A stretch of 64,000 bases of DNA from Sphingomonas hylomeconis (GTDB taxonomy: Bacteria; Pseudomonadota; Alphaproteobacteria; Sphingomonadales; Sphingomonadaceae): NCBI RefSeq assembly GCF_025370105.1, contig NZ_JANQBK010000009.1, positions 1-64,000 of the forward strand, read 5' to 3'. The translations under genes were made by a program, and so were the position numbers. Shown piece by piece: positions 49,062 through 57,742 of this stretch. How positions within the stretch are numbered: the stretch's first letter is position 1; each line of letters opens with the position of its first letter. A model generated the notes under the pieces. That model was not told the DNA's origin. It saw nothing but the letters and a program-made list of their open reading frames with translations, and ran no database searches.

Positions 49062-49729
49062 CGATTATCAACAACTTGTCGATGGTGCGCTTACAGGACT
49101 CTCATGCACACGCTATCATATTGACTTACCGCCATAAACACGATGTGATTTTGCAGGGAGCCCCCGCCAAGGCCCCCAAGAATTTTTGCTCCGATACGGA
49201 CTCGAACCCGGTGCGGACGTGTACTTAAGTGGATGATTTTCAAAGGTTTATACTTCACCATTCGAGGCGACGATTCGTCGATCTTTTAACGCTTGTGGGC
49301 CGGCGGCGGATCGGCAGTTTACGGGCGCCAAACACGATAAGTGGACGTCGCTTTGGAGTGCTTGCCACCGGATAAGACTCACTTTGGGACATTCGAGCGC
49401 CCTCCCCGACCTTCCACTTTCGGCCGTCCGTTCATCTGGTTGGATGACGGTTTCCCGGCGCCTGAATCAGCCCCCCCGCATGACCTAGACTGGTGGAAAC
49501 GGATCAGCCGGTTTTCGAACGGGATGGGCGAGCTGCCGCCCCCGACGGCAGTGCGCTTGTGGCCAATCAACGGCGCCTGCCAGTCGATGTGCATCAGATA
49601 TATGCGTCGCGCGATCACCGGAATACCGCCGTGACCAGCACGATGCAGACCCCGTGAAATTTGCATCAAGGCAGATTTCGCGATCAATTGTTAAGCAATT
49701 TTGGCGAGAGATAGAAAATATTATATCCG
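49062..49729. other. 668-bp region after the integrase remnant
   Basis: It holds the tRNA-like remnant at 49188-49250. Otherwise it has only short open frames without recognisable motifs. The part before the GGDEF/EAL gene is AT-rich and probably contains its promoter. Confidence 0.45.
49188..49250 (-). other. tRNA-3'-end-like fragment (possible attachment site)
   Basis: On the minus strand the sequence GGGTTCGAGTCCG (about 49197-49209) looks like a tRNA T-loop, and the stretch ending near 49188 looks like an acceptor end. Upstream, CTTTGAAAATC could be an anticodon loop with UGA (Ser). The arms do not pair well and no matching 5' acceptor strand is found within tRNA length, so it is not a working tRNA. 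Its position next to a dead integrase fits an att-site scar. Confidence 0.35.
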
Positions 49730-51574
49730 ATGGAATTTGAAGTGGTTGCTAGTTTTTTCGAGTATGACCGGACGCGAGAAACAGAACGTCTTGCTGCAAT
49801 CGCCGATTATGGCCTGGTCGGATCGTCGTCCGACCCAGAGTTCGATCACATCGTTGAGTTGGCTGCGTCACTATTCGATGTGCCAACCAGCCTCATTTCG
49901 ATTGTAGAACAGGACAGACAGTTTTTTGCTGCCCGCATCGGCCTTGAGGCGGATGCCACCCCGCGTGATATGTCGTTCTGCGCTCACACCCTTGATCTCG
50001 ATGGTGCGATGGTTGTCCCAGACGCCTCGCTCGATCCACGTTTCGCGCAAAACCCCCTTGTGCTCGGGCCACCTTATATCCGCTTCTATGCGGGTGCTCC
50101 GTTAACTGTAGCCTCGGGCCATACGCTTGGAACTCTCTGCATAATCTCGCCGGAACCTCGCCATTTGGACGCGCATCATGTGCGTCAGCTCGAAGGTCTC
50201 GCGCAGGTTCTCGTTGACCGGCTAGAACTTCGCCGCAGCGACTTCCAGCATCAGATCAATGAGAGGCGGCTCGCTCAGCTCGCGCATGTTGATCAGCTTA
50301 CAGGCCTTCACAATCGGACCCGCTTTCATGAGCTTGCCTCCGGCTTGATCGCAACAACACCCATATCGACCGTGCTGCTCTTCGATCTCGACGGCTTCAA
50401 AGACGTCAACGACGTACTAGGCCATGCCACAGGTGACAGCCTTTTAGCTGCTGTCGGAGACCGACTTCGATCGGAAGCCAAGGATGATTATCTTTTGGCC
50501 CGTCTTGGCGGCGACGAGTTCGCGCTGCTCATACCCGGTATCGGCGATCCCCGCGAGGCTCACCGCATAGCCATCGACCTGCGCAACGCGTTCCGACGGA
50601 TATTCATCATTGATGGCGAGGAGCTGCAACTCGATACAAGCGTGGGCATAGCAGTCTCTCCCCATCACGGGAGAACGATCGAAGCCTTACTTATCGCGGC
50701 CGATCTTGCTCTCTACCGTGCCAAAAGCCAAGGAGGTGGATCTGTTGGATTTTTCGAACCCCACCTGCGTCATACCGTAGAAACCAGACAGCGACTACAA
50801 GGCGAACTTCGCCGCGCCTTCGAAGGGGGAGACTTTGAACTCCTTTATCAGCCGCAGATAGATTTGGTCGAGCAGCGTATTGTTGGTGCCGAGGCACTAT
50901 TGCGATGGAACCATCGGGATCACGGACAGCTGGCCCCAGCTCAATTTTTAGAGGTTTTGGAACGCATGCCACTAGCGGCAGCTATTGGCACCTGGGTACT
51001 GCGTACGGCGATTGCCCAAAGTGCAAAATGGTACGAGCGAGGAATGCCGATCAAGGTCGGAGTAAACTTGTTTCCCGCTCAATTCAAATCAGGCAACCTT
51101 GCAGAACGCATTGCCAATAAGCTACACGATTACAAATTACCTGCCGACCTGATAGAGATAGAACTCACAGAGACGGTCGCTATCAAGAATAGCAATATGG
51201 TAATTTCTTCCTTACATTCGCTACGCAGGATTGGCGTTGGAATCGCGCTGGATGATTTCGGAACAGGTTATGCGTCACTGAGCCTTTTGAAAGAACTGCC
51301 GGCAAACCGACTTAAGATAGACAAAAGCTTTGTTCAGAATATGGAACCGGGGGGCTCAGACGCTATTATTGTTGATGCCATTATTCGGATGGGCGATAGC
51401 TTCAAGCTGGATATAATCGCAGAGGGGGTCGAGACAGTCGATCAGCAAGAACGGCTCATCCAGGCAGGCTGCCGTGCGGCGCAGGGGTATCTCTACGGAA
51501 AGCCGATGCCCGCGGAACAGCTGACGCAACTGATACAAAATTGGCAATTTCCCCAAAAATTATGCGCCGCGTGA
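49730..51574 (+). CDS. GAF-GGDEF-EAL cyclic-di-GMP protein
   Basis: A 614-residue cytoplasmic protein with an N-terminal GAF domain (about 20-165, SLISIVEQDRQFFAARIGL). A diguanylate cyclase domain follows, with an intact GGDEF at 260-264. A phosphodiesterase domain follows with an intact EAL at 388-390, DDFGTGYASL and AEGVET. Both catalytic motifs are complete, so it may make or degrade c-di-GMP depending on the GAF signal. No RxxD inhibitory site is seen five residues before GGDEF. Its GC content is lower than in the flanking core genes. c-di-GMP often controls exopolysaccharide, which would fit the MBOAT cluster nearby, but no link is shown. Confidence 0.93.
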   Translation: MEFEVVASFFEYDRTRETERLAAIADYGLVGSSSDPEFDHIVELAASLFDVPTSLISIVEQDRQFFAARIGLEADATPRDMSFCAHTLDLDGAMVVPDASLDPRFAQNPLVLGPPYIRFYAGAPLTVASGHTLGTLCIISPEPRHLDAHHVRQLEGLAQVLVDRLELRRSDFQHQINERRLAQLAHVDQLTGLHNRTRFHELASGLIATTPISTVLLFDLDGFKDVNDVLGHATGDSLLAAVGDRLRSEAKDDYLLARLGGDEFALLIPGIGDPREAHRIAIDLRNAFRRIFIIDGEELQLDTSVGIAVSPHHGRTIEALLIAADLALYRAKSQGGGSVGFFEPHLRHTVETRQRLQGELRRAFEGGDFELLYQPQIDLVEQRIVGAEALLRWNHRDHGQLAPAQFLEVLERMPLAAAIGTWVLRTAIAQSAKWYERGMPIKVGVNLFPAQFKSGNLAERIANKLHDYKLPADLIEIELTETVAIKNSNMVISSLHSLRRIGVGIALDDFGTGYASLSLLKELPANRLKIDKSFVQNMEPGGSDAIIVDAIIRMGDSFKLDIIAEGVETVDQQERLIQAGCRAAQGYLYGKPMPAEQLTQLIQNWQFPQKLCAA

Positions 51575-51839
51575 TATAGAATTTGCGCAGGAATGGCAGG
51601 TTTGGACTGCCTGGGGGCTAGCCGTCGGCACCGTTCAGTTTGGCTAGGCGCAGCCTGACCGCTTTGTGGCGGCCGAGACCTACAAGCAGTCACTCGGAGC
51701 TGCGATATCGCCCCTCCCGAAACTGAACCCTCCTTCATCGGAGTTCAGTGCCTTATCAGCGGGTGGAAGAGCAACGGAAAGACAATGGCACGCATTCGAC
51801 TAGATGGCGACATCCACCGAAGACACAGCTGCTTTGCTT

Positions 51840-52233
51840 TGGCGTTGAAGAAACTGCCCATCCAAGCCTATCTTGACTGCGCCTGACCGCATCTTCCCAA
51901 GCGTGCGCGCCCGCGCCCTCCACACCCATCCCGTCCAGTGTAGGAATGCCCACCGCCGCAGTAAGATTGCCGTCGGATCCGCCGCCGTCCATCGGCACGT
52001 CACTACGATCGATGCCGAGCGGCCGGGCCAGACGGGCCGCTTCCGTAAGCAAGGCCGCCACGCCGTCGATCTTCTCATAAGCCGGACGATCGAAATCCCC
52101 GATCGGCTCATCGTTGTAGCGGGGCGACCGTCTGCAGCGCCGCCATCGCCCGGCTGATCCGCTCGGCCTCGCCCGCCTTGCTGACCCGCATATCGGCCGA
52201 GAACCTGCACTCGCTGGGGATGACGTTCTTACG
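51840..52233 (-). pseudogene. Frameshifted fragment of an M20 metallopeptidase
   Basis: The upstream part reads NVIPSECRFSADMRVSK then AERISRAMAALQTVAP, the dimerisation-domain region of M20 (carboxypeptidase G2-like) enzymes. The frame then breaks at a GGGG/CCCC run (52121-52124). In the next frame come NDEPIGDFDRPAYEK and GGGSDGNLTAAVGIPTLDGMG, the metal-site end of the enzyme. The N-terminal domain is missing altogether. It is a dead remnant. Confidence 0.75.
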
Positions 52234-52881
52234 TTATCGCTAGGGACTGTGGCTTTGCTCCATGCCACGCGCTTTTCGTGCCCAAAACACTGGCCATGCC
52301 AACAGGCAAGCTTGCCATGCCGAAGACGACCAAGCGCAGTCCAGTGTTGAAAGAGACCCGAAAACGACATTTGAGCCGGCTCTGGCGCTTCCTGACTTGG
52401 GCCGTTGGTTCATGTCACGGGAGCAAGGGTCCAACCGCTTGATTTGGGACAAACCCGTCGGTCCCATGCCACAGGGCGAACGTCTGCTCGTGTCAGAAGC
52501 TGACGTTTGGCCCTTGTCCGAGCGGCGTCGCGTTATGACCGGAACTGGCCGATGCCGACCGGCGGGTTTTCGTTGGCAGATTGCGATAGCCGCCGTTGGT
52601 TCAGACAGCTTTGGAAGCTGCAGGGTCAAATCATGGCATCCACGTCGCCTTTGCGCCACCCCGAAGCGGGCCGTCCAGTCATGCCCCGACATCGACCTGG
52701 ATTTGTCACGAACGGACGGCAGCTATTCAAGATCAATAGAGATAAGCTGCCGCTTCGGTCCCGTCCTTGTTCGCTAAATCACGGCAGGACCAGACGGCAA
52801 AGCATCAAGCTGGAGGCGCTCTATGCTCCGTCCGAGCGTCAGCCAGGGCTCCCCCGCCGCCACCGAATATCTCGGTTCCGT
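52234..52881. other. 648-bp region between the M20 remnant and the M14 gene
   Basis: Open frames on both strands (for example 52262-52777) show no signal peptide, motif or family resemblance. I regard the stretch as non-coding or badly decayed. Confidence 0.45.
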
Positions 52882-54696
52882 TTACGAAACTGGCGCGTTC
52901 GCCGACAGTTCTCTTCGAATTGGATGCAAGAGGTTAGAGGAAGTGTGATCGGGCAATTGCGCGAAGAGCCATTTGAGACGGGATACCGCGTCAGCTGCAA
53001 AGATGGGGTCGGACTTGAGCTTCGCTTGGAACGCCCTCCTGACTGTCGCATTATTACCTAGTAACGCCTCCGCGAGCGGTGCAGCCACGAAGTGTTCGGG
53101 GGTGGATGCGGGGGTCAACATCTCCGGGAAGAAGCCCCAGGCAAGGAACGAGTCCGGCGCCTCCGGTTCCAGCAAGGCCGCGGCGAGCAAGCCGAGCGGC
53201 TGGTCGGACGGTACGCGGATCGTGCCGGCGGGCAGGGTTTCGGTGACAGCAACGTGATCGAACGACGCCTTGAGCGGAAACCGCCCATCCTGCGCGGGCT
53301 GCACCACCGGCGCGCGAAGGCGGACCTGGTCGAGCGCCAGCGAGCGCGGGGCGTCGATCGCCTCGAAACGAATGCCGTGCAGGCGCAACCGATCGAGCAC
53401 CTCCGCCTGCTCTGCCGGCACCCACCATGCGGTCGGCAGCGTCACCGTCTCGACCGGATCCTGCCCGATGATCGGCATGCGGAATGTAATCGGCTTGCCG
53501 GTCCAGCGCTGTTCCAGGCGTCCGCTCGCCGGCGACCGATAGGTCGCGAACGCAATGCCCTTAAAGTCGTCGATCCAGCCGATCGGCGTTGCCGCAGGCT
53601 TCCAGCGCGCGAGCATCGTGGCGGGCCGGCTGGCGCGGTCGGTCGCTTTCGCGGCAGTAATCCGGTCGCGATCGGTCGCCGCCAGTTTCAGCGCCGCTTC
53701 GAGCAGGACATAGGTGCCGAGCACACGCTGGCGATAGGGTTTGAGCATGTGGTTCTCGACCAGCACGGTCGGCACGCCGATGAAGTCGCCATAGCCGGTC
53801 GAATAGCGCGGGCCCTCCGGCGCCTGGCGGATGCCCTTTGCCGGTTCGCGCGTGTCGATCGGGCTGGGATAGAGCGTCGGGATATGGCCGGCGCGCTCCA
53901 GCGCGGTGGTCACGGTCGGGCCGAACCGGCCCGTCAGCCAGTCGGCGGTCGCGCGGTGATAGGCGTAGCGCCCCCAGCCGGCATAGGTAAAAGTGATGTC
54001 GTACTGCATGTCGAAGCCGTCGCTGACATGGCAATCGACATAGAGGATCGGATCGAGCCGCCGCAGCAACGCGATCATCGCGCGCGTCTCGGGCGCGTCG
54101 GCCTTGGCGTAATCGCGGTTGAGGTTGATGCCGCGCGCGGTGGCGACATGGCCCTTCTCCGCAGGGCCGCGCAGCGCCGGGAAGTTCCAGCGGCTCATCG
54201 CCTCGTGCCCGTCGATATTGTAGATCGGCACGAACACCAGATCGACCGTGTCGAGCAGACTGTCCTTGCCCCTCAGCGCGATGTCGCGCAGCAGCATCAG
54301 CCCGGCGTCCTTGCCATCGATCTCGCCCGAATGGATGCCGGCCTGGATCAGCACCACGGGTTTGTCCGTGCCCCCCTTGCTGGCGCGGACCATCAGCATG
54401 TCGCGCCCCTGCGCGGTGCGGCCGAACGTCTCGATGCGGATCAGCGGCGACGCAGCGGCGAGCCGCTCGAGCCAGGCGCGCGTTTCTGCATAACGGGGCG
54501 TCGTCGCGAAGCCCGCGCGTTCGCCGGGCGTGATCCACGCATCGGTCGCTGCCGCGACCAGGCGCTCGCTCGCGCCCGACCAGGGCTGCACCGGCGGCAG
54601 TACCGCCGCCGGCAGCCCCGGCAGCGGCGCGGTCGATTGCCCAAAGGATGCGGATGCGGCGGACAGGGCGATGATCGCCAGAGGGATAAGACGCAT
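52882..54696 (-). CDS. M14-family zinc carboxypeptidase
   Basis: A 604-residue exported enzyme with a signal peptide (MRLIPLAIIALSAASASFGQ). The zinc site is His122 and Glu125 in HSGEIDGKD with His223 in VDCHVSDG. The catalytic Glu314 is in LVENHMLKP. The extra 250 C-terminal residues are of unknown function. The tail after about residue 575 (AQLPDHTSSNLLHPIRREL) does not show the R-x-P-x-x-D-x-R-type end I expect in relatives, and the DNA beyond is degenerate. The original end may therefore have been replaced. It lies 12 bp downstream of a siderophore-type TonB receptor, suggesting a peptide-type substrate taken up and trimmed in the periplasm. Confidence 0.87.
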   Translation of the reverse strand: MRLIPLAIIALSAASASFGQSTAPLPGLPAAVLPPVQPWSGASERLVAAATDAWITPGERAGFATTPRYAETRAWLERLAAASPLIRIETFGRTAQGRDMLMVRASKGGTDKPVVLIQAGIHSGEIDGKDAGLMLLRDIALRGKDSLLDTVDLVFVPIYNIDGHEAMSRWNFPALRGPAEKGHVATARGINLNRDYAKADAPETRAMIALLRRLDPILYVDCHVSDGFDMQYDITFTYAGWGRYAYHRATADWLTGRFGPTVTTALERAGHIPTLYPSPIDTREPAKGIRQAPEGPRYSTGYGDFIGVPTVLVENHMLKPYRQRVLGTYVLLEAALKLAATDRDRITAAKATDRASRPATMLARWKPAATPIGWIDDFKGIAFATYRSPASGRLEQRWTGKPITFRMPIIGQDPVETVTLPTAWWVPAEQAEVLDRLRLHGIRFEAIDAPRSLALDQVRLRAPVVQPAQDGRFPLKASFDHVAVTETLPAGTIRVPSDQPLGLLAAALLEPEAPDSFLAWGFFPEMLTPASTPEHFVAAPLAEALLGNNATVRRAFQAKLKSDPIFAADAVSRLKWLFAQLPDHTSSNLLHPIRRELSANAPVS

Positions 54697-54708
54697 GAAG
54701 ACTCTTAC

Positions 54709-56853
54709 TCAGAAGCTGGCGCGAAGGCCGATCGTGGCGGTGCGTGGCGCACCCGGCTGCACCCAGACGGGCGAATAGCTGTTGGCGTACCACTGGTCGT
54801 CGAGCAGGTTGGCGACGGAGCCGAACAACTGGACGCCGTCGATCAGGTCGGCCTGGCCGAACACGCGGAACAGCGTGTGGGAGGGCAAGGTGAAATCGGT
54901 CCCGGTTTCGCCGTTGCGCGCCCCGACATGCTGGACGCCGGCCCCCAACAGCAGGTCGCGCCCGCCCGCCTTGAAACGCTTGGCCGCCTGCAGGTTGAGG
55001 TTGTGCTTCGGGATGTTGATCAGCGGATCGCCCGGCTCGATCTGGAACGAGAAGTTCGGGTCGAGCACGCGCGACCGCGCTTCGGCATCGGTATAGGCAT
55101 AGCTCAGCAGCAGATCGATCCCGCCGGGCAGCCGGCCGTTCAGGTCCGCCTCGATCCCGCGGCTGCGCGCCTTGCCGATCGCCACCGAGAACCCCGGATT
55201 GAGCGTGTCGGTGGCCAGCACGTTGGATTTCTCGAGCTGATAGGCCGAGAGCGTGCCGGTCAGCCGGCCGCCGAGCGCAGTCAGCTTCACGCCCGCCTCG
55301 ATCGACTTGCTCGTTTCGGGTTCGAACACGTTGCCGCCCGCATCCGCACCGATATTGGCGCGGTAGCCCTCCCCGTACGCCGCATAGAGCGACAGCGGGG
55401 TGCTGAGCTCGTAGACGATCCCGGCCTGCGGGCTGAAGCGGCTGCGCTTGCGGCGGCCGAGCACATTGGTCAGCCGGTTGTCGACGCGGAGCAGAAAGTT
55501 GTCGTAGCGGCCGCCGATGCGCAGTTGCAGCCGATCGGTCAGGCTGATCTGGTCCTGCACATAGGCGCCCATCGTGCGCTGCACGTCGAGCCGGTTGGTG
55601 ATCGGCGCCGTGACGGGCACCGGATAGCGGCCATAGACCGGGTTTTGCAGGTCGAGCACATAGCCCGCCTGATCGGTCGTGCTCGCCGTCACCACCGGCC
55701 CGCGATAGCGCGTGAAGAGCTGGTCGGTATCGAAATAGTCGAAATCGCCGCCGATCAGGACGCGGTGGCGCAGCGACCCCGTGGCAAACTCGCCGGCCAG
55801 CTCGGCCCGTAGCACGCTGTGCTCGGACGTGTATTGGCGGGTGCGCCGCTGGCGCGACAGCGACCGGCCGTCGACATAGAGTTTCTGGCGCGAGCGCAGC
55901 GTTTCGGCGTCCGACGACGCACCGTCGAGCTGCGTGTCGCGGTGGCTGGCGCCCACCGACAGCGACCATGCACTGCTGAAATCATGTTGGACACGCAACT
56001 GGTGCCCGGTCGCGCGCGCCACGGTGTCGCCGTCGCTCGGCTCGCCCAGGAACCGCGAGCGCGGCACCGTGTCGAAATCGCCGTTCAGCACGACGATGCC
56101 GCGATCGAACGGCACCTCGACGCGCGTCCATTCGAAATCATAGGTGACGCGCGTGGCGTCGCCCAGCTTGACGCCGATCGACGGGAGGAAGCCCCAGCGC
56201 TTCTGCTCCACCGTGTCGCGGAAGGTGCCGCCGCGTTCGGCATAGCCGATCAGCCGCGCCGACAGCGTGTCGGTCAGCGCCAGGTTCGCATCCCCCTCGG
56301 CGCGCACGGTATCGAAGCTGCGATATTGCACCGACGCGGTGCCGAAGGTGCGGCCGAGTTCGGCCTGCTTGGTCACCAGGTTGATCGATCCGCCGGGCTC
56401 GCCGCGGCCCAACACCGCCGCGGCCGGCCCCTTCAACACCTCGACCCGCTCGATCCCCGCGACGTCGCGCTGCCCGCTGAACCCGCGCCCGGCGTTGAAT
56501 CCGTTGACCAGATAGCCGCTCGGCAGGTTCTCGTCGCCGGTGAAGCCGCGCACGGCGAAACTGTCCCACAGCCCACCCAGCGTGTTCTGCCGCACCACCG
56601 AGGCGTTGAGATCGAGCGCATCGGTCAGGCGCAGGATAGCGTTTTCCTCGATCACCGCGGCGTCGATCGTCGCGATCGCCTGTGGGATTTCCCGCAGCGT
56701 GAAGCTGCCGCGATACGGCTGCCGAACGCCGGTGACGGTGATTTCGTCGCTTCCGCGTGCGTCACGCAGCTCTTCATCCGATTGCGCGAACGCGGGCGAG
56801 CAGCAAGCGGCCATGGCGAGCGGAAAGGCACCGGCCCGTGCGGAAAGTCGCAA
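54709..56853 (-). CDS. TonB-dependent siderophore-type receptor
   Basis: A 714-residue outer-membrane receptor with a signal peptide ending near AFA. TonB-box-like DEITVTGVRQ is followed by a plug with VEVLKGPAAAVLGRGEPGGSINLVTKQ, the signature of siderophore receptors. A 22-strand barrel ends in IGLRASF. No STN domain is present. The M14 gene follows at once, while an ABC system is divergent 150 bp away. An inverted repeat lies in that gap, but no Fur box was seen. The ligand might be a ferric siderophore or a peptide; the neighbourhood slightly favours a peptide-like compound. Confidence 0.92.
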   Translation of the reverse strand: MRLSARAGAFPLAMAACCSPAFAQSDEELRDARGSDEITVTGVRQPYRGSFTLREIPQAIATIDAAVIEENAILRLTDALDLNASVVRQNTLGGLWDSFAVRGFTGDENLPSGYLVNGFNAGRGFSGQRDVAGIERVEVLKGPAAAVLGRGEPGGSINLVTKQAELGRTFGTASVQYRSFDTVRAEGDANLALTDTLSARLIGYAERGGTFRDTVEQKRWGFLPSIGVKLGDATRVTYDFEWTRVEVPFDRGIVVLNGDFDTVPRSRFLGEPSDGDTVARATGHQLRVQHDFSSAWSLSVGASHRDTQLDGASSDAETLRSRQKLYVDGRSLSRQRRTRQYTSEHSVLRAELAGEFATGSLRHRVLIGGDFDYFDTDQLFTRYRGPVVTASTTDQAGYVLDLQNPVYGRYPVPVTAPITNRLDVQRTMGAYVQDQISLTDRLQLRIGGRYDNFLLRVDNRLTNVLGRRKRSRFSPQAGIVYELSTPLSLYAAYGEGYRANIGADAGGNVFEPETSKSIEAGVKLTALGGRLTGTLSAYQLEKSNVLATDTLNPGFSVAIGKARSRGIEADLNGRLPGGIDLLLSYAYTDAEARSRVLDPNFSFQIEPGDPLINIPKHNLNLQAAKRFKAGGRDLLLGAGVQHVGARNGETGTDFTLPSHTLFRVFGQADLIDGVQLFGSVANLLDDQWYANSYSPVWVQPGAPRTATIGLRASF

Positions 56854-56925
56854 AACATATTCCCTTCAGAGTTGGCGATCGGCGCCGCTCTGGCGCCTCC
56901 GATCGGCCCGCCTATGAATGCGATG

Positions 56926-56956
56926 ATGTAACATCGTCAATGATATCTTGTTACAT
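56926..56956. promoter_or_regulatory. Inverted repeat ATGTAACA-N15-TGTTACAT
   Basis: A perfect eight-base inverted repeat (56926-56933 and 56949-56956) between the divergent TonB receptor and ABC transporter genes. It is well placed to control both. The binding regulator is not encoded in this window. The half-site TGTTAC differs from a Fur box. Confidence 0.5.
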
Positions 56957-57004
56957 GAAACGGATTCCTGCATTGAGCGCCGGCCAGCAATACCGAGGTA
57001 CCCG

Positions 57005-57742
57005 ATGCCCCCGATGACCGATCCGATCCTGATCGACGATCTAACACTCGCCTATGGCACGCAGCGCGTGCTGAGCGGGCTGTCGCTACGCGTGCCGGCC
57101 GGCAGCATCACCGCCCTATTGGGGGGCAACGGTGCCGGCAAATCGACCACCTTGTCGGCGTTGCTGGGCTTCACGCGCGCACAATCGGGTAGCATCGCGG
57201 TATGCGGGATCGACCCGGCGGCCGACCCCGACGGGGCCCGGCGGCACATTGCGTATCTGCCGGAGAATGTGGCGCTGTACGAACATCTCTCGGCCGTAGA
57301 AAATGCCGATTATCTGCTCGCGCTCTCCGGTGAGCGCCAGCCGCGCGACGCCATCGTCGAAGGGTTGGCGGCGGCCGGGCTGCAGGAACAGGCATGGGAC
57401 CAGCGGCTCGGCGGCTTTTCCAAGGGCATGCGCCAGAAAGTGGCGATCGCGGTCGCGCTGTTGCGGCGCGTGCCGGTGTTGCTGCTCGACGAGCCGACAT
57501 CGGGGCTCGATCCGCGTGCGACCGCGGACTTCAACGCGCTGCTGGTGCAGGTGCGCGCGCGCGGCACGGCGGTGCTGATGGTCACGCACGACCTGCTCTC
57601 CGCCGCCGACATTGCCGACCGGATCGCCTTTATCGAGGCAGGCCGAGTGGCGCATGAAGCCTCGGCGAGCGGGGCGGAGCGCTTCGACGTGCGCGCGCTG
57701 CACGCCCGCTTCCAGGCCGGCGGCGCGAAGGTGGCGGCATGA
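57005..57742 (+). CDS. ABC transporter ATP-binding protein (NosF/CcmA-like)
   Basis: Start at 57005 with GAGGT upstream (a second ATG at 57014 is possible). The 245-residue ATPase has Walker A GGNGAGKSTT, signature LGGFSKGMRQK, Walker B VLLLDEPTSGLDP and the switch His in VTHDLLSA. It powers an ABC-2 type exporter. It overlaps the first permease gene by four bases (ATGA), and the three genes form one operon. Proteins of this group pair with DUF3526-type permeases in clusters containing TonB receptors. Confidence 0.93.
   Translation: MPPMTDPILIDDLTLAYGTQRVLSGLSLRVPAGSITALLGGNGAGKSTTLSALLGFTRAQSGSIAVCGIDPAADPDGARRHIAYLPENVALYEHLSAVENADYLLALSGERQPRDAIVEGLAAAGLQEQAWDQRLGGFSKGMRQKVAIAVALLRRVPVLLLDEPTSGLDPRATADFNALLVQVRARGTAVLMVTHDLLSAADIADRIAFIEAGRVAHEASASGAERFDVRALHARFQAGGAKVAA

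Noticed and set aside
49341..49634. 97-codon plus frame after the integrase remnant
   Set aside because: No ribosome-binding site, signal or motif; it lies in a decayed region.
52262..52777. 171-codon plus frame before the M14 gene
   Set aside because: No recognisable domain and unusual composition; it overlaps other equally open frames on both strands.
53092..55812. 906-codon open frame on the plus strand
   Set aside because: It is antisense to the M14 peptidase and the siderophore receptor and has no motifs; a shadow frame.
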